Made by a program: the position numbers and the translations under genes. The notes beneath the pieces are model-generated. The model did no database searches. It had not been told where the DNA came from and worked only from the letters and a program-made list of their open reading frames with translations. Positions 1 to 9,478 of a DNA stretch of 64,000 nucleotides are shown in pieces. Numbering within the stretch: the first letter of the stretch is position 1; every line of letters starts with the position of its first letter. This DNA is from Microvirga roseola (lineage in GTDB: Bacteria > Pseudomonadota > Alphaproteobacteria > Rhizobiales > Beijerinckiaceae), in the NCBI RefSeq assembly GCF_020866965.1, contig NZ_JAJATX010000002.1, forward strand, positions 1-64,000, given 5' to 3'.

Positions 1-3000
1 TTACCCCAATCCGACCCTCTGCGACATTCTCAAACAGGCACTGAGGTCGATGCGGTTCAGGTCATTGGGATTCGGGTTCCAACCGAAGCCGATAATCCGG
101 TCCGTGCCAAAGCGGCTGCTAAACTCGAAGGTGGTTGGACCTTCGGATCCGTACAGAATGTCGTTCCCTCCACCTCCATTGAGCGTGTCTCTGGAGGAGT
201 AGGAGCCAATGCCATCGAGGACATTGTTCGCGTCGTTCCCCAGAATGTAATTGTTGAGTTCATTGCCAACACCAACCTCGGTGCCTCCGGTCAGGGTTAA
301 GTTCTCGATGCCGTCGTGAAGGAAGAACGTCCGGGTTAGCCCGTTTTGCGGATCGTAGGTGCCAAAATTATATCCCGCACGCAGGGTATCGATCCCCCAC
401 GTTTCGATGATGACCTCGTCCGGACTCTCAATGGTATAGACATCGTTGCCGGCCCCTCCGATCAGGGTGTCCGTTCCCCTCATGCCGTTCAGGATGTTAT
501 CCCCGCTGTTTCCGATGATGCGGTTGTTCGCGTCATTGCCCGTGCCGTCGATATTCCCGATGCCGGTGAGTTCGAGATTCTCGAAGTTTTCGCGCAGAGT
601 ATAGGTGAAGCTCGCCCGGACCGTATCCGTGCCCTGATCGATGTTCTCGGTCAGCCAATCGCTGCTGTCGATGACGTAGACATCATCGCCGAGCCCGCCG
701 CGCAAGTCGTCATTCCCACCCCCGCCGTCGAGGGTGTCGTTGCCGTTCTTCCCTTCCAGGATGTTGCAGCCGGAATTGCCGGTCAGGACGTTGCCGTACC
801 CGTTGTTGTCCGAGGTACCAATGAGGGTCAGGTTCTCGACATGGTCCGGGAGCGTGAAGTTCGCGGCCCCCGACCGGACGAGGTCCGTCCCTTCGTCGGC
901 CATTTCGACCACCACTTCGTCGTCGCGATCAACCGTGTAAGTGTCATCGCCGTCGCCGCCGACAAGGCTATCGCGGCCCGAGTTGCCGAGGGCGACGCTG
1001 CCCCTGAGATAATCGTTGCCGTCGCCACCATAGAGGGTGTCGTTCCCCTGTCCCCCGGCCAGGGTATTGTCGAGGCCGTTGCCTGTGCCCTGGAGCCCCG
1101 ATCCATCCAGTGTCTCAAGGATGAGTTCTTCCACATTCTCCGGAAGCACGTAATCGATCCTGGCGTAAACGCGGTCGCGTCCTGCATTCTCGGCCTCAAT
1201 CACTACATCGTCGCCGTCGCCCCCATGGATGTGGTAGCTGTCGTCGCCAAGGCCGCCGCGCAGGGTGTCGTTGCCTGCACCGCCGACAAGAACATCGTTT
1301 TTGCTGCTGGTCGTGATATCGTTGGCAAGATCGTTGCCATTCGCGATATTGTCCTCGCTGTCATTCTGGATGACGAGATTCTCGATCCGGGCGCCAACGG
1401 TATAGTTTCGAAGCGTTGTCCGGACCGTATCGATGTCCTCGTCGCCGCCCTGCTCGTCGATGATGTCGTCGGCATCCCCGTCGATCACGTAGACACCGTT
1501 GCCGACGCCGCCGACGAGGGAGTCCCGGCCGGTGCCACCGATGAGCGTATCGTCGCCTAAGCCGCCTTCGAGCGTGTCGTCGCCACCTGCGCCCGAGAGG
1601 CTGCTAGCAAGAAACGTGTTCCCGGTGATGCGGTTGTTCTGGGCATTGCCCGTGCCGGCAGTGGCGTCGCGGAGTAACACAAGGTGCTCTACATGGTCGC
1701 CGATCGTATAGTCGATGGTGGCCTGGACCGTATCGTGTCCGGCGTCGGCACTTTCCACAATCACATCGTGTCCGTCAGTATCGCCGATGAGGTAGGTGTC
1801 GTCATCGTTGCCGCCCGCGAGCGTATCGGCCCCTTCCCCGCCGTTGAGCGTGTCGTTGCCTTCTCCTCCCGCGAGGCTGTTCCCGAGGGCGTTCCCGACG
1901 AGCGCGTTGTCGTGGGCATTGCCTGTGCCGACCAAGGCCGCGCCGACGAGCGTCAGGCGCTCAATGTTGTCGCCGAGCACGTGATCAATGGAAGCCTCAA
2001 CGCTGTCACTTCCACCGTCGAAAGTCTCCAGGATCTCGTCGTTCGCATCATCGATGAGGTAGAGGTCGTCGCCCTCGCCTCCCTGGAGGACATCCGCGCC
2101 CTCGCCGCCGTCGAGCGTGTCATTCCCGGCCTCACCCTTGAGGGTATTCGCCCGGGCATTGTCGGCGATGGCGTTGTCGAGGCCGTTGCCGGTGCCTTCG
2201 ACGGCCGCCCCGGTCAGCACCAGATGTTCCAGGCTTGAACCTAGCGTGTAGTCGATCGCGGCGCGCACTGTATCAGTGCCACCACCCTCTGCTTCAACGA
2301 CCTGATCACCGGTCTCATCGACGACATAGACGTCGTTGCCGGAGCCGCCGACGAGGATATCGGCGCCGGCACCGCCATCAAGGGTGTTGTGGCCCGCATT
2401 GCCGGTGATGCGGTTGATCTGGGCATTGCCGGTGCCGGACAGCGCACGGCCGGTCAGCACGAGGTTCTCTACATAAGCACCCAGCACATGGCTGATCGAG
2501 GACCACACAGTATCCGTGCCACTGACCGCTCCCTCGGCCACCACGTCGCCGGCATGGTCGACGAAGTAGACGTCGTTGCCTGAACTGCCCACCATGATGT
2601 CCGCACCGGTCCCGCCGAGAAGCGTATCGTTACCGGCCCCGCCGTAGAGCCGGTCATTACCCGCTTGGCCGTTCAGGTAGTTAGCCCGGCCATTGTCTGT
2701 GATGGTGTTGCCCAGTGTGTTGCCGACCCCGTTGCTGGCGCTGCCTGTGAGAACCAGCTTCTCGACATGCGATCCCAAGGTGTGGTTGACCGAGGCGCGG
2801 ACGGTATCGGTGCCCTGACCGGATTTCTCGGTGATCCGGTCCTTGGCGGTGTCGACAATGTAGGTGTCGTGGCCCTTGCCGCCGATGAGCTTGTCGGCGC
2901 CTTTCTTGCCGTCGAGGGTGTTGTTCTTGCTGTTGCCGGTAATCGTGTTGCTGAGGCTGTTGCCGGTCCCCTTAAGTTTCGAGCGGCCGGTCAGGGTGAG

Positions 3001-3387
3001 CTTCTCGACATGGGAGCCCAGGGTCCAACTGACGGAAGCCTTGATCGTGTCCGTGCCTCCCCTGGAACGCTCGATTACCTTGTCGCGCTTGTTGTCCACG
3101 ACATAGGTGTCGTTGCCGGAGCCGCCCGTCATGCGGTCGCGTCCTTTCCCGGCGTCGAGGAAGTCGCTGCCGCCGAGGCCTGTGAGCGTGTCATTACGGG
3201 AGGTGCCGATAAGGCGGTCCGCCCTGGAGGAGCCGGACAGGGTCAGAGCATTGGTGGCCCCGGCTGCCAGACGGGCAGGGGCGACGATGACGCTCGTATT
3301 CTCCAAGCTTTGCGAGGTGCCGATGGAGTCCTGCTCCAGGGGCGGTTGGGAGGGAAGCACGATGAAACGCGAGCTTGGTCTGGCCAT
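1..3387 (-). CDS. RTX calcium-binding repeat protein, putative type I-secreted adhesin or structural protein
   Basis: A 1128-residue protein built almost entirely from about eleven tandem modules of roughly 90-95 residues. Each module has glycine/aspartate nonapeptides (GGxGxDxxx type, for example GGSGNDTYVVD) followed by a TDTVRASxxxxLGxxVExLxLTG strand unit and a GTGN turn. Such repeats bind calcium as beta-rolls outside the cell. There is no Sec signal peptide, as expected for a type I (ABC/HlyD) substrate whose signal is C-terminal. The last 40 residues begin like the usual C-terminal cap (FGTDRIIGF, then IDLSA) but stop soon after in a basic tail, so the C-terminus looks shorter than usual. 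No enzymatic domain is visible. The stop codon is at bases 1-3 of the window, so nothing downstream can be seen. A PrtD/HlyD exporter is at 50.8-53.9 kb. Confidence 0.9.
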   Translation of the reverse strand: MARPSSRFIVLPSQPPLEQDSIGTSQSLENTSVIVAPARLAAGATNALTLSGSSRADRLIGTSRNDTLTGLGGSDFLDAGKGRDRMTGGSGNDTYVVDNKRDKVIERSRGGTDTIKASVSWTLGSHVEKLTLTGRSKLKGTGNSLSNTITGNSKNNTLDGKKGADKLIGGKGHDTYIVDTAKDRITEKSGQGTDTVRASVNHTLGSHVEKLVLTGSASNGVGNTLGNTITDNGRANYLNGQAGNDRLYGGAGNDTLLGGTGADIMVGSSGNDVYFVDHAGDVVAEGAVSGTDTVWSSISHVLGAYVENLVLTGRALSGTGNAQINRITGNAGHNTLDGGAGADILVGGSGNDVYVVDETGDQVVEAEGGGTDTVRAAIDYTLGSSLEHLVLTGAAVEGTGNGLDNAIADNARANTLKGEAGNDTLDGGEGADVLQGGEGDDLYLIDDANDEILETFDGGSDSVEASIDHVLGDNIERLTLVGAALVGTGNAHDNALVGNALGNSLAGGEGNDTLNGGEGADTLAGGNDDDTYLIGDTDGHDVIVESADAGHDTVQATIDYTIGDHVEHLVLLRDATAGTGNAQNNRITGNTFLASSLSGAGGDDTLEGGLGDDTLIGGTGRDSLVGGVGNGVYVIDGDADDIIDEQGGDEDIDTVRTTLRNYTVGARIENLVIQNDSEDNIANGNDLANDITTSSKNDVLVGGAGNDTLRGGLGDDSYHIHGGDGDDVVIEAENAGRDRVYARIDYVLPENVEELILETLDGSGLQGTGNGLDNTLAGGQGNDTLYGGDGNDYLRGSVALGNSGRDSLVGGDGDDTYTVDRDDEVVVEMADEGTDLVRSGAANFTLPDHVENLTLIGTSDNNGYGNVLTGNSGCNILEGKNGNDTLDGGGGNDDLRGGLGDDVYVIDSSDWLTENIDQGTDTVRASFTYTLRENFENLELTGIGNIDGTGNDANNRIIGNSGDNILNGMRGTDTLIGGAGNDVYTIESPDEVIIETWGIDTLRAGYNFGTYDPQNGLTRTFFLHDGIENLTLTGGTEVGVGNELNNYILGNDANNVLDGIGSYSSRDTLNGGGGNDILYGSEGPTTFEFSSRFGTDRIIGFGWNPNPNDLNRIDLSACLRMSQRVGLG

Positions 3388-3475
3388 GGCACACCCGATC
3401 GGTAGGGAAGCTTGGCCGTTAACCTATATGCATCGATATTAAGTATAAATTCTTATTCGATTTGGCTTGGACAAC

Positions 3476-3505
3476 AAAAAAGGGAGAGCCAAGCTCTCCC
3501 TTTTC
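3476..3505 (-). terminator. Rho-independent terminator of the DUF4167 gene
   Basis: A perfect 8-bp stem (GGGAGAGC/GCTCTCCC) with a 3-nt loop. On the minus strand it is followed by a run of Ts; on the plus strand TTTT also follows. It lies just past the stop of the DUF4167 gene and ahead of the RTX gene, so the two are probably separate transcripts. Confidence 0.85.
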
Positions 3506-3523
3506 CTGTCGCTAACTGCCGTC

Positions 3524-4402
3524 TTACTCTGCGGCCGGGGTCTCGGCGTTCTCCGGAGTGAAACCGGCATCCTCGCCGGCTCCCTCGACCATATCCTTGC
3601 GGGTGCGGCGGCGGCGGCGCGGACGCTCTTCCGCGCTCTCACTGCCGAGATCCGCGGCCGGAGCTGAAACCTGCTCCTCGACGGCCACGGGCGCACGCAC
3701 CGGGTTCGTCAGGAAGGCGGGCAGGCTGCCCGCATCGGAGGCCTCGGCCTCATCGCGGCGGCGGTCACGCTGGAAGCGCTCGCGGCGCTCCGGACGGTCC
3801 CCACGCTCGAAGCGGGCGGGGCGTTCGCCCTCGCTACGGGCCTCGGCAGGCTGGTCGTCGCGCTGGAAATCCTGGCGCGGACCACGATCGCGCTGGAAGC
3901 GCTCGCGACGGTCCTGACGGTCTCCGCGCTCCTGCCGATCCCCACGATCCTGGCGGTCACCCCGGTCCTGGCGCTCGCCACGCTCGAAGCGGGCAGGGCG
4001 CTCACCCTCGCCGCGGCCCTCGTAAGGCTGCGGCTGGGAGCCGGGATCCAGGTCCTCGCCGTTGCCGAAGGCCGGGCGGTCGCCCTGGAAGCCCTCGTCC
4101 TCGCCATCCTCGTCGAAGGGGCGCTGCTGGTAGCCATACTGCTCGCGCAGCTGCTCCTGGGCGGCGGCGATGATGCGGAAATAGTGCTCGGCGTGCTGGA
4201 AATAGTTCTCGGCCGCCACCGGGTCGCCACTGGACAGCGCATCGCGGGCCAGCTGGCTGTATTTCTCGGCGATATGCTGAGCCGTGCCGCGGATCTTCAC
4301 GTCCGGGCCGTTCGACTCGTAGCTCTTCGTCAAGGGATTGGGGCCCTTGCTATTGTTGTTGCGGTTGCGACCGCGCATACGCCTGTTCTGTCCTGGTCTC
4401 AT
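3524..4402 (-). CDS. DUF4167 domain protein with arginine-rich low-complexity tail
   Basis: The 292-residue product has a very basic, Asn/Arg-rich start (MRPGQNRRMRGRNRNNN). A conserved helical block at about residues 25-90 contains GTAQHIAEKYSQLARDA and AENYFQHAEHYFRI, which matches the alphaproteobacterial DUF4167 family. The remainder is a charged low-complexity tail rich in Arg, Asp, Glu and Gln (repeated ERGDRQDR-like units), probably disordered. A nucleic-acid or ribosome-associated role is plausible from composition only; the function is unknown. It lies downstream of prmC on the same strand after a 357-bp gap and ends at a strong terminator, so it probably has its own promoter. Confidence 0.85.
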   Translation of the reverse strand: MRPGQNRRMRGRNRNNNSKGPNPLTKSYESNGPDVKIRGTAQHIAEKYSQLARDALSSGDPVAAENYFQHAEHYFRIIAAAQEQLREQYGYQQRPFDEDGEDEGFQGDRPAFGNGEDLDPGSQPQPYEGRGEGERPARFERGERQDRGDRQDRGDRQERGDRQDRRERFQRDRGPRQDFQRDDQPAEARSEGERPARFERGDRPERRERFQRDRRRDEAEASDAGSLPAFLTNPVRAPVAVEEQVSAPAADLGSESAEERPRRRRRTRKDMVEGAGEDAGFTPENAETPAAE

Positions 4403-4759
4403 CTTTGCTCTACGAGCCTCGCTGGTTCTTCAAGCCCACGCGATATGCAAGCCAAATATTCGCCGAACGGGCTCAGCGCCCACCGTTCGCGTGGCAACCG
4501 TCTGTCGTTAAGCCATAGCTTTCAAAGGCTTGGCTGTCCTTCAGTGTCGGGTTCAGGTGATCGCGCCCGGCTGTTCGAAAGCCCCTGCCTGATGCGCGAT
4601 GGATATCGTTTGGTCTTCCGGCATTCTCCCCCGATGGAAGTCGCCGATTTGTTGAGACCGAGGACGATGTCTGACCCGAATCTAGCGGGTTCCTCCCGGT
4701 CCAACAAGCGATATTTCAGCTTTTCTCCCGCCTTAAGACAGAAACAACTGTCGTTCAGG
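4403..4759. other. Intergenic region between prmC and the DUF4167 gene
   Basis: A 357-bp region with lower GC than its surroundings. It must hold the minus-strand promoter for the DUF4167 gene, but no convincing -35/-10 pair or operator was found. A 101-codon minus-strand frame here overlaps the 3' end of prmC and has no protein-like features, so it is not called. Confidence 0.5.
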
Positions 4760-5617
4760 TCACATGCGCCTGAGGGCGATGCATCGGGGATGACCTGATA
4801 GATCGTGCGCGAGGTCGAGAATTTCAAGGCTCTCGGCTTCCGCCAGCGCCTTCAGCGCCTCCCCCTGGTCATAGCCGATCTCAAGGGCCATGAGCCCGCC
4901 GGAAACAAGGAGCCGCCGGGCTTCCCGGAGCAGGATCCGGTAGGGAGCAAGCCCGTCCGGGCCGCCGTCGAGGGCGAGCAACGGATCGTGCTCCCGCACC
5001 TCCCGGTCGAGGGTCGGGATGACATCGGAGGCGATATAGGGCGGGTTCGAGACGATGAGGTCGAAGGGCCCCCTGACGGCCTCAGCCCAGCGGGAGACAG
5101 CGAAACGGCTCCGCTCGCCGACCCCGTTGGCATGCGCATTCCGGCGCGCCGTGACAAGGGCTCCAAAGGAGAGGTCGATCCCGAGACCCGTCGCCTGCGG
5201 CAGCTCGTGGAGGAGGGCGACCAGGAGGCAGCCGGACCCGGTGCCGAAATCCACGAGCCTCAACGGAGCCTGCCGGTCCGGAAGCAGCTTCAGGGTCGTC
5301 TCAACCACGGTTTCCGTGTCCGGCCGGGGCACCAGGGTCTCGGGCGAGAGGGCGAAGGGCAGGCCCCAGAATTCCCGCTCGCCTATGATCCGGGCCACCG
5401 GCTCATGGGCTAGGCGGCGGCGTACGAAATCGGCCAGGGTTGCGGCCTGACCGGGTGTCAGAGGCTCGTCGGGGCGGATGACGAGATCCGTTGCGGCGAT
5501 ACCGGTCGCAGAAAGCAGTAGCAGCCGCGCATCGAGCGCGGCTGTCTCGAAGCCTGCCTGCGCAAGGGTCTGGCGGAGGTCCCGCAGCGCTTGCGAGTGG
5601 GTCGGAGGTGCGCTCAC
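4760..5617 (-). CDS. prmC: Peptide chain release factor N5-glutamine methyltransferase PrmC
   Basis: PrmC methylates the glutamine of the GGQ motif in RF1 and RF2, using S-adenosylmethionine, in the cytoplasm. The 285-residue protein has the N-terminal helical substrate-binding domain (about 1-85). The Rossmann methyltransferase domain has SAM motif DFGTGSGC at 123-130 and the diagnostic catalytic NPPY at 191-194. The start is a GTG at 5617 whose GTGA overlaps the TGA stop of the FosX-like gene by 4 bp. The gene is thus the last member of the coupled ptsP-prfA-fosX-prmC unit, with its substrate RF1 encoded two genes upstream. Confidence 0.96.
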   Translation of the reverse strand: MSAPPTHSQALRDLRQTLAQAGFETAALDARLLLLSATGIAATDLVIRPDEPLTPGQAATLADFVRRRLAHEPVARIIGEREFWGLPFALSPETLVPRPDTETVVETTLKLLPDRQAPLRLVDFGTGSGCLLVALLHELPQATGLGIDLSFGALVTARRNAHANGVGERSRFAVSRWAEAVRGPFDLIVSNPPYIASDVIPTLDREVREHDPLLALDGGPDGLAPYRILLREARRLLVSGGLMALEIGYDQGEALKALAEAESLEILDLAHDLSGHPRCIALRRM

Positions 5618-6039
5618 TCCTTCACGCCTCGTCCGTATCGCGCCAGCCGCTCCTCCAGCGTGCCGGTATGCAGCTCGAACAGGTGGTTATCCTCGTCGTA
5701 GAAGTAGAGCGAGTGGCCCTCGCCCTCGACCCGGGGGCGGGACTCGCGCAGTTCCAGGCCGAGCCCCTCGATCCGTGCCCGGTACTCGTCGATGGCCGAA
5801 GCGGGGATCTTGAAGGCGATGTGGTTGTAGGTGCGGGTAGGGAGGCTCTCGCCCTCCATCACGGCGATCCAGAGGCCGCCCACGTCAATGAACTTTTCTC
5901 GGGAGAGGGAGAAGGTGTCCTCACCCGAAGAGTAGATCTGCCTCCCGTCGAGCACTTGTTCGACGATAGCGCTCATGCGCTCGAGATCGCGGGTGATAAG
6001 CGTGATATGGCTTAATCCCTCGATCTTGCCTTCGCTCAT
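5614..6039 (-). CDS. FosX-like fosfomycin hydrolase (vicinal oxygen chelate family)
   Basis: A 141-residue glyoxalase/VOC-fold enzyme with two beta-alpha-beta-beta-beta modules. It aligns along its whole length with FosX proteins: GLSHITLI at 8-15, [15 protein letters not shown] at 36-50, YNHIAFKI at 71-78, RPRVEGEG at 101-108 and NHLFELH at 118-124. By alignment the three metal ligands of FosX are His11, His73 and Glu122, and the catalytic base that lets FosX hydrate the fosfomycin epoxide is Glu48; all are present. The ATG overlaps the prfA stop (ATGA) and its stop overlaps the prmC start, so it is translated with the two release-factor genes. Its physiological substrate may not be fosfomycin; other VOC roles are possible. 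Confidence 0.85.
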   Translation of the reverse strand: MSEGKIEGLSHITLITRDLERMSAIVEQVLDGRQIYSSGEDTFSLSREKFIDVGGLWIAVMEGESLPTRTYNHIAFKIPASAIDEYRARIEGLGLELRESRPRVEGEGHSLYFYDEDNHLFELHTGTLEERLARYGRGVKE

Positions 6040-7124
6040 GCCGCCTGGTCCTGATCCGCGAGCTGGGCGGCCTGATGCTCGGTCACGAGGGCGTCGATCA
6101 GCTCGTCGAGAGCATTGCCGGCGATCACCTCTTCGAGCTTGTAGAGGGTCAGGTTGATCCGGTGGTCCGTCACACGACCTTGCGGGAAGTTGTAGGTGCG
6201 GATGCGCTCCGAACGGTCGCCCGAGCCCACCTGCGACTTGCGGTCGGCGGCGCGGGCGGCGTCCTTGGCCGTGCGCTCGGCGTCGTAGAGGCGGGCGCGC
6301 AGGAGCGCGAAGGCCCGGGCGCGATTCTTGTGCTGCGAGCGCTCGTCCTGCACGAAGACCACGGTGCCGGTGGGAAGATGCGTGATGCGGATCGCCGACT
6401 CGGTCTTGTTGACGTGCTGACCGCCCGCGCCCTGGGCCCGCATGGTCTCGATCTTCAGGTCCGCATCGTTGATGACGATGTCCACGTCTTCCGCCTCGGG
6501 CAGCACGGCGACGGTGGCGGCGGAAGTGTGAATGCGCCCCTGGGTCTCCGTATCCGGCACACGCTGGACCCGATGGACGCCGCTCTCGAACTTGAGGCGC
6601 GCGAAGACGCTGCGTCCCTTCACTTCGGCCACCACTTCCTTGTAGCCCCCGGCCGTGCCCTCGCTCTCGGAGACGATCTCGACCTTCCAGCCCTTCAGGT
6701 CCGCATAGCGGGTGTACATGCGAAGCAGATCGCCGGCGAAAAGCGCCGCCTCGTCGCCGCCCGTACCGGCGCGGATTTCGAGGATTGCGCTCTTCTCGTC
6801 CGCCTCGTCCTTGGGCAGCAGCATGATGCGCAAGTTCTGGGCCGCCTTCTCCAGGTCCTCACGGGCCTGGGGCAGCTCGTCCTCTGCGAGCGAGCGCATC
6901 TCGGCATCGGTAGAGGGGTCCTCGATCAGAGCCTTGAGCCCCTCCAGGTTCTCCTCCATGGCGCGATAGGCGCGGATCGCCTCCACCACACCGTCGAGCT
7001 CGGACAGCTCGCGGGAGAGCGCGACGAAGGTCTCCGGATCGGGACCGGCATTGAGGGTCGCCGTGATGATGTCATGGCGAGCGAGAATGGCGTTCAGACG
7101 TTCAGAGGGAGGGGCGAGCGACAT
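6036..7124 (-). CDS. prfA: Peptide chain release factor 1
   Basis: RF1 reads UAA and UAG stop codons and triggers peptide release on the ribosome. The 362-residue product has the catalytic GGQ at 234-236 in [16 protein letters not shown], and the stop-recognition tripeptide region [16 protein letters not shown] near 188-203, where the PxT motif reads Pro-Asp-Thr. The ATG at 7124 is chosen because the protein then starts like other RF1s ([10 protein letters not shown]). It also forms a TGATG coupling with the ptsP stop. A 77-residue upstream extension of the frame lies inside ptsP and is not protein-like. The gene is followed with 4-bp overlaps by the FosX-like gene and then prmC, which modifies its GGQ. 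Confidence 0.97.
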   Translation of the reverse strand: MSLAPPSERLNAILARHDIITATLNAGPDPETFVALSRELSELDGVVEAIRAYRAMEENLEGLKALIEDPSTDAEMRSLAEDELPQAREDLEKAAQNLRIMLLPKDEADEKSAILEIRAGTGGDEAALFAGDLLRMYTRYADLKGWKVEIVSESEGTAGGYKEVVAEVKGRSVFARLKFESGVHRVQRVPDTETQGRIHTSAATVAVLPEAEDVDIVINDADLKIETMRAQGAGGQHVNKTESAIRITHLPTGTVVFVQDERSQHKNRARAFALLRARLYDAERTAKDAARAADRKSQVGSGDRSERIRTYNFPQGRVTDHRINLTLYKLEEVIAGNALDELIDALVTEHQAAQLADQDQAA

Positions 7125-9391
7125 CAGACCGGAATACCATGGGTTTCCGCAAAGTGGGCGAGCTTCGGGCGCAGCGTTTCGCCGCCCCCGGCATGATCGA
7201 GCTCGTTGCGCAGGAAGGCGCCGATCTGCCCGACCTCGAGGGCGAGCAGCATCGCCTTGACCGGGCCGATGGAGGCCGGGGACATGGAAAGCGAGCGGAA
7301 GCCGAGGCCGATCAGGGCCATGGCCTCGAGCGGGCGCCCGCCGATCTCGCCGCAAATAGTCACCTCGCAGTTCGTCTTCACCGCCTGTTCCGCCACGAGG
7401 CTCAACGCCCGCAGCATCGGCGCGCTCAGCGGATCGAAGCGGTCCGCCACGCGCCGGTTCTCCCGGTCGACGGCGAAGAGGAACTGCATCAGGTCATTGG
7501 AGCCGATGGAGAGGAAATCGGCGCTCTCGCAGATCTCCTTGAGCTGGAAGAGGAGCGAAGGAACCTCCAGCATCACGCCCAGCTTCAGATCGGAGGGCAG
7601 CCGATGGCCATGGTGGGAGAGATGGTTCTTCTCCCGCTCCACGAACTGCTTGGCGCGCTCGAACTCGTCGCAGGTCGCCACCATCGGGAACATGATTTTC
7701 AGGGGGCGGTCGCCGGCGGCCCTGAGCAATGCGCGGATTTGCGCCCTGAGCAGCCCCGGCCGGTCGAGGCCGATGCGGATGGCGCGCCATCCGAGGGCTG
7801 GGTTCTCCTCCTCGACGGACTGCATGTAGGGGAGGATCTTGTCGCCGCCGATATCGAGGGTGCGGAAGGTCACGGGCCGGTCGCCGGCCTCTGCGAAGAC
7901 AGCGCTGTAGAGCGCCTGCTGCTCGGAGGCGGAAGGCATCCGTTCCGCGATCATGAACTGCAATTCGGTGCGGAAGAGGCCGACGCCGGCAGCTCCCGTT
8001 TCGGCCAGATGCGGCAGATCGACCAGAAGACCCGCATTGAGCTGGAGCGTGATCGGAACCCCGTCCTTGGTGACGGAGGGCACGTCGCGGAGCTTGAGAT
8101 ACTGCTCCTGGCGCTTGGCGCGAAGCCGCGCCTTCTCCGCATAGGCCGCCTCGACGTCGGAACTGGGGCGAATCTGCACCTCGCCGGCCGCGCCGTCGAC
8201 GATAATCGCGTCGCCCGGTTCCGTCAGGGAGGTGGCGTTCGCCACCTCACCGACGGCGGGAATGCCGAGGGCTCGCGCCACGATGGCGATGTGGCTCGTC
8301 GGTCCGCCCTCCTCGAGCACGAGGCCGCGCAGGCGGGAGCGGTCATAGTCCAGGAGAGCCGCAGGGCCCATGGAGCGGGCCACGATGATGGCGTTGTCCG
8401 GCAGGGAGCCGCGCTCGTCCGCCATGTTCCGCCCGACAAGGCGATAGAGCAGGCGATTGGCGAGATCGTCGAGGTCGTGCAGGCGCTCACGCAGATAGGG
8501 ATCGGTCTGGCGCAGCATGCGGGCGCGGTTGTCGGACTGAACGCGCTCCACGGCTGCTTCCGCCGTCAGGCCCGATGTCACCGCCTCGCGCATGCGCCGC
8601 AGCCAGCCTTGATCGTGGGCGAACATGCGGAAGGTCTCCAGGACCTCCCGGTGCTCGCCGTGATGGGCCACATCGCCGCGCTCGATCAGTTCGTCGATGG
8701 AGGCGCGAACCTCGGCGATGGCCGCTTCCAGGCGCTGCAGCTCCGCATCGATGTTCTCGGCGATGAGGTTCTTGACCACCACGCGCGGTTCATGGAGCAC
8801 CACGTGGCCGAGGCCCACGCCATCGGCGAGTGCAATGCCCTTCTGATAGACCGGGCGGCGCAGCGCGATGCCGGTCTCCACCGGCGCCAGGGCCTGCAAT
8901 TCGCCCGTGGCGAGCATCTCGGCCAGGACCATCGACGTGGTCTGGAGCGCCTCGATCTCCTCTTCCGTATAGACCCGGTAGGTGCGGTTCTGGACGACGA
9001 GGACGCCCAGCGTATTGCCGGCCCTGAGCAGCGGCACGCCGAGGAAGGCGTGGTAGATCTCTTCGCCCGTTTCCGGCTTGTAGGAGAAGGCCGGGTGGGT
9101 TTGGGCGTCCGACAGGGCCAGGGGCTCCGCCGTCGAGGCGATCAGGCCCACGAGGCCCTCGCCTGCGCGCATGGTGGTGAGGTGGACGGCTTCCCGGTTC
9201 AGGCCCTCGGTCGCGAACAGCTCCAGCACCCCGTCGCCGCGCATCACGTAGACGGAGCACACCTCCGCCACCATGTTGGCAGCGATGAGGATCACGATCT
9301 TATCGAGGCGGTCCTGCGCTCCGACCGGCTCCGCCATGATCTCGCGGAGGCGGCGCAGCAGAAGGCGCGGACCGCCGGGAGCGCTAGGCAT
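7124..9391 (-). CDS. ptsP: Phosphoenolpyruvate-protein phosphotransferase PtsP (EI-Ntr)
   Basis: Enzyme I of the nitrogen-related phosphotransferase system; it takes phosphate from PEP and passes it to NPr and EIIA-Ntr to regulate carbon, nitrogen and potassium physiology. The 755-residue protein has an N-terminal GAF domain (about 20-165), which separates EI-Ntr from sugar-type EI. A PEP-utiliser swivelling domain carries the phosphorylated histidine at 367 in [15 protein letters not shown], and the C-terminal PEP-binding TIM barrel has [12 protein letters not shown]-like and ICGEIGGRP elements. It lies 87 bp downstream of lysC and shares one base of its stop with the prfA start. Confidence 0.95.
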   Translation of the reverse strand: MPSAPGGPRLLLRRLREIMAEPVGAQDRLDKIVILIAANMVAEVCSVYVMRGDGVLELFATEGLNREAVHLTTMRAGEGLVGLIASTAEPLALSDAQTHPAFSYKPETGEEIYHAFLGVPLLRAGNTLGVLVVQNRTYRVYTEEEIEALQTTSMVLAEMLATGELQALAPVETGIALRRPVYQKGIALADGVGLGHVVLHEPRVVVKNLIAENIDAELQRLEAAIAEVRASIDELIERGDVAHHGEHREVLETFRMFAHDQGWLRRMREAVTSGLTAEAAVERVQSDNRARMLRQTDPYLRERLHDLDDLANRLLYRLVGRNMADERGSLPDNAIIVARSMGPAALLDYDRSRLRGLVLEEGGPTSHIAIVARALGIPAVGEVANATSLTEPGDAIIVDGAAGEVQIRPSSDVEAAYAEKARLRAKRQEQYLKLRDVPSVTKDGVPITLQLNAGLLVDLPHLAETGAAGVGLFRTELQFMIAERMPSASEQQALYSAVFAEAGDRPVTFRTLDIGGDKILPYMQSVEEENPALGWRAIRIGLDRPGLLRAQIRALLRAAGDRPLKIMFPMVATCDEFERAKQFVEREKNHLSHHGHRLPSDLKLGVMLEVPSLLFQLKEICESADFLSIGSNDLMQFLFAVDRENRRVADRFDPLSAPMLRALSLVAEQAVKTNCEVTICGEIGGRPLEAMALIGLGFRSLSMSPASIGPVKAMLLALEVGQIGAFLRNELDHAGGGETLRPKLAHFAETHGIPV

Positions 9392-9478
9392 GAGCTTTAC
9401 AGTTCCCGTCCTTCTCGGGCCGACGGGCGAACCGGCGGCGTTACTTCAAGTCTCGCAGCCTCACTGACAGATCGTCAA

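Noticed and set aside
4522-4827. A 101-codon minus-strand frame between prmC and the DUF4167 gene
   Set aside because: It overlaps 68 bp of prmC, has no good ribosome site and no protein-like pattern.
6036-7355. A longer prfA start giving 439 residues
   Set aside because: The extra 77 residues lie inside ptsP in another frame and are Arg/Pro/Ala-rich. The ATG at 7124 gives the normal RF1 N-terminus.
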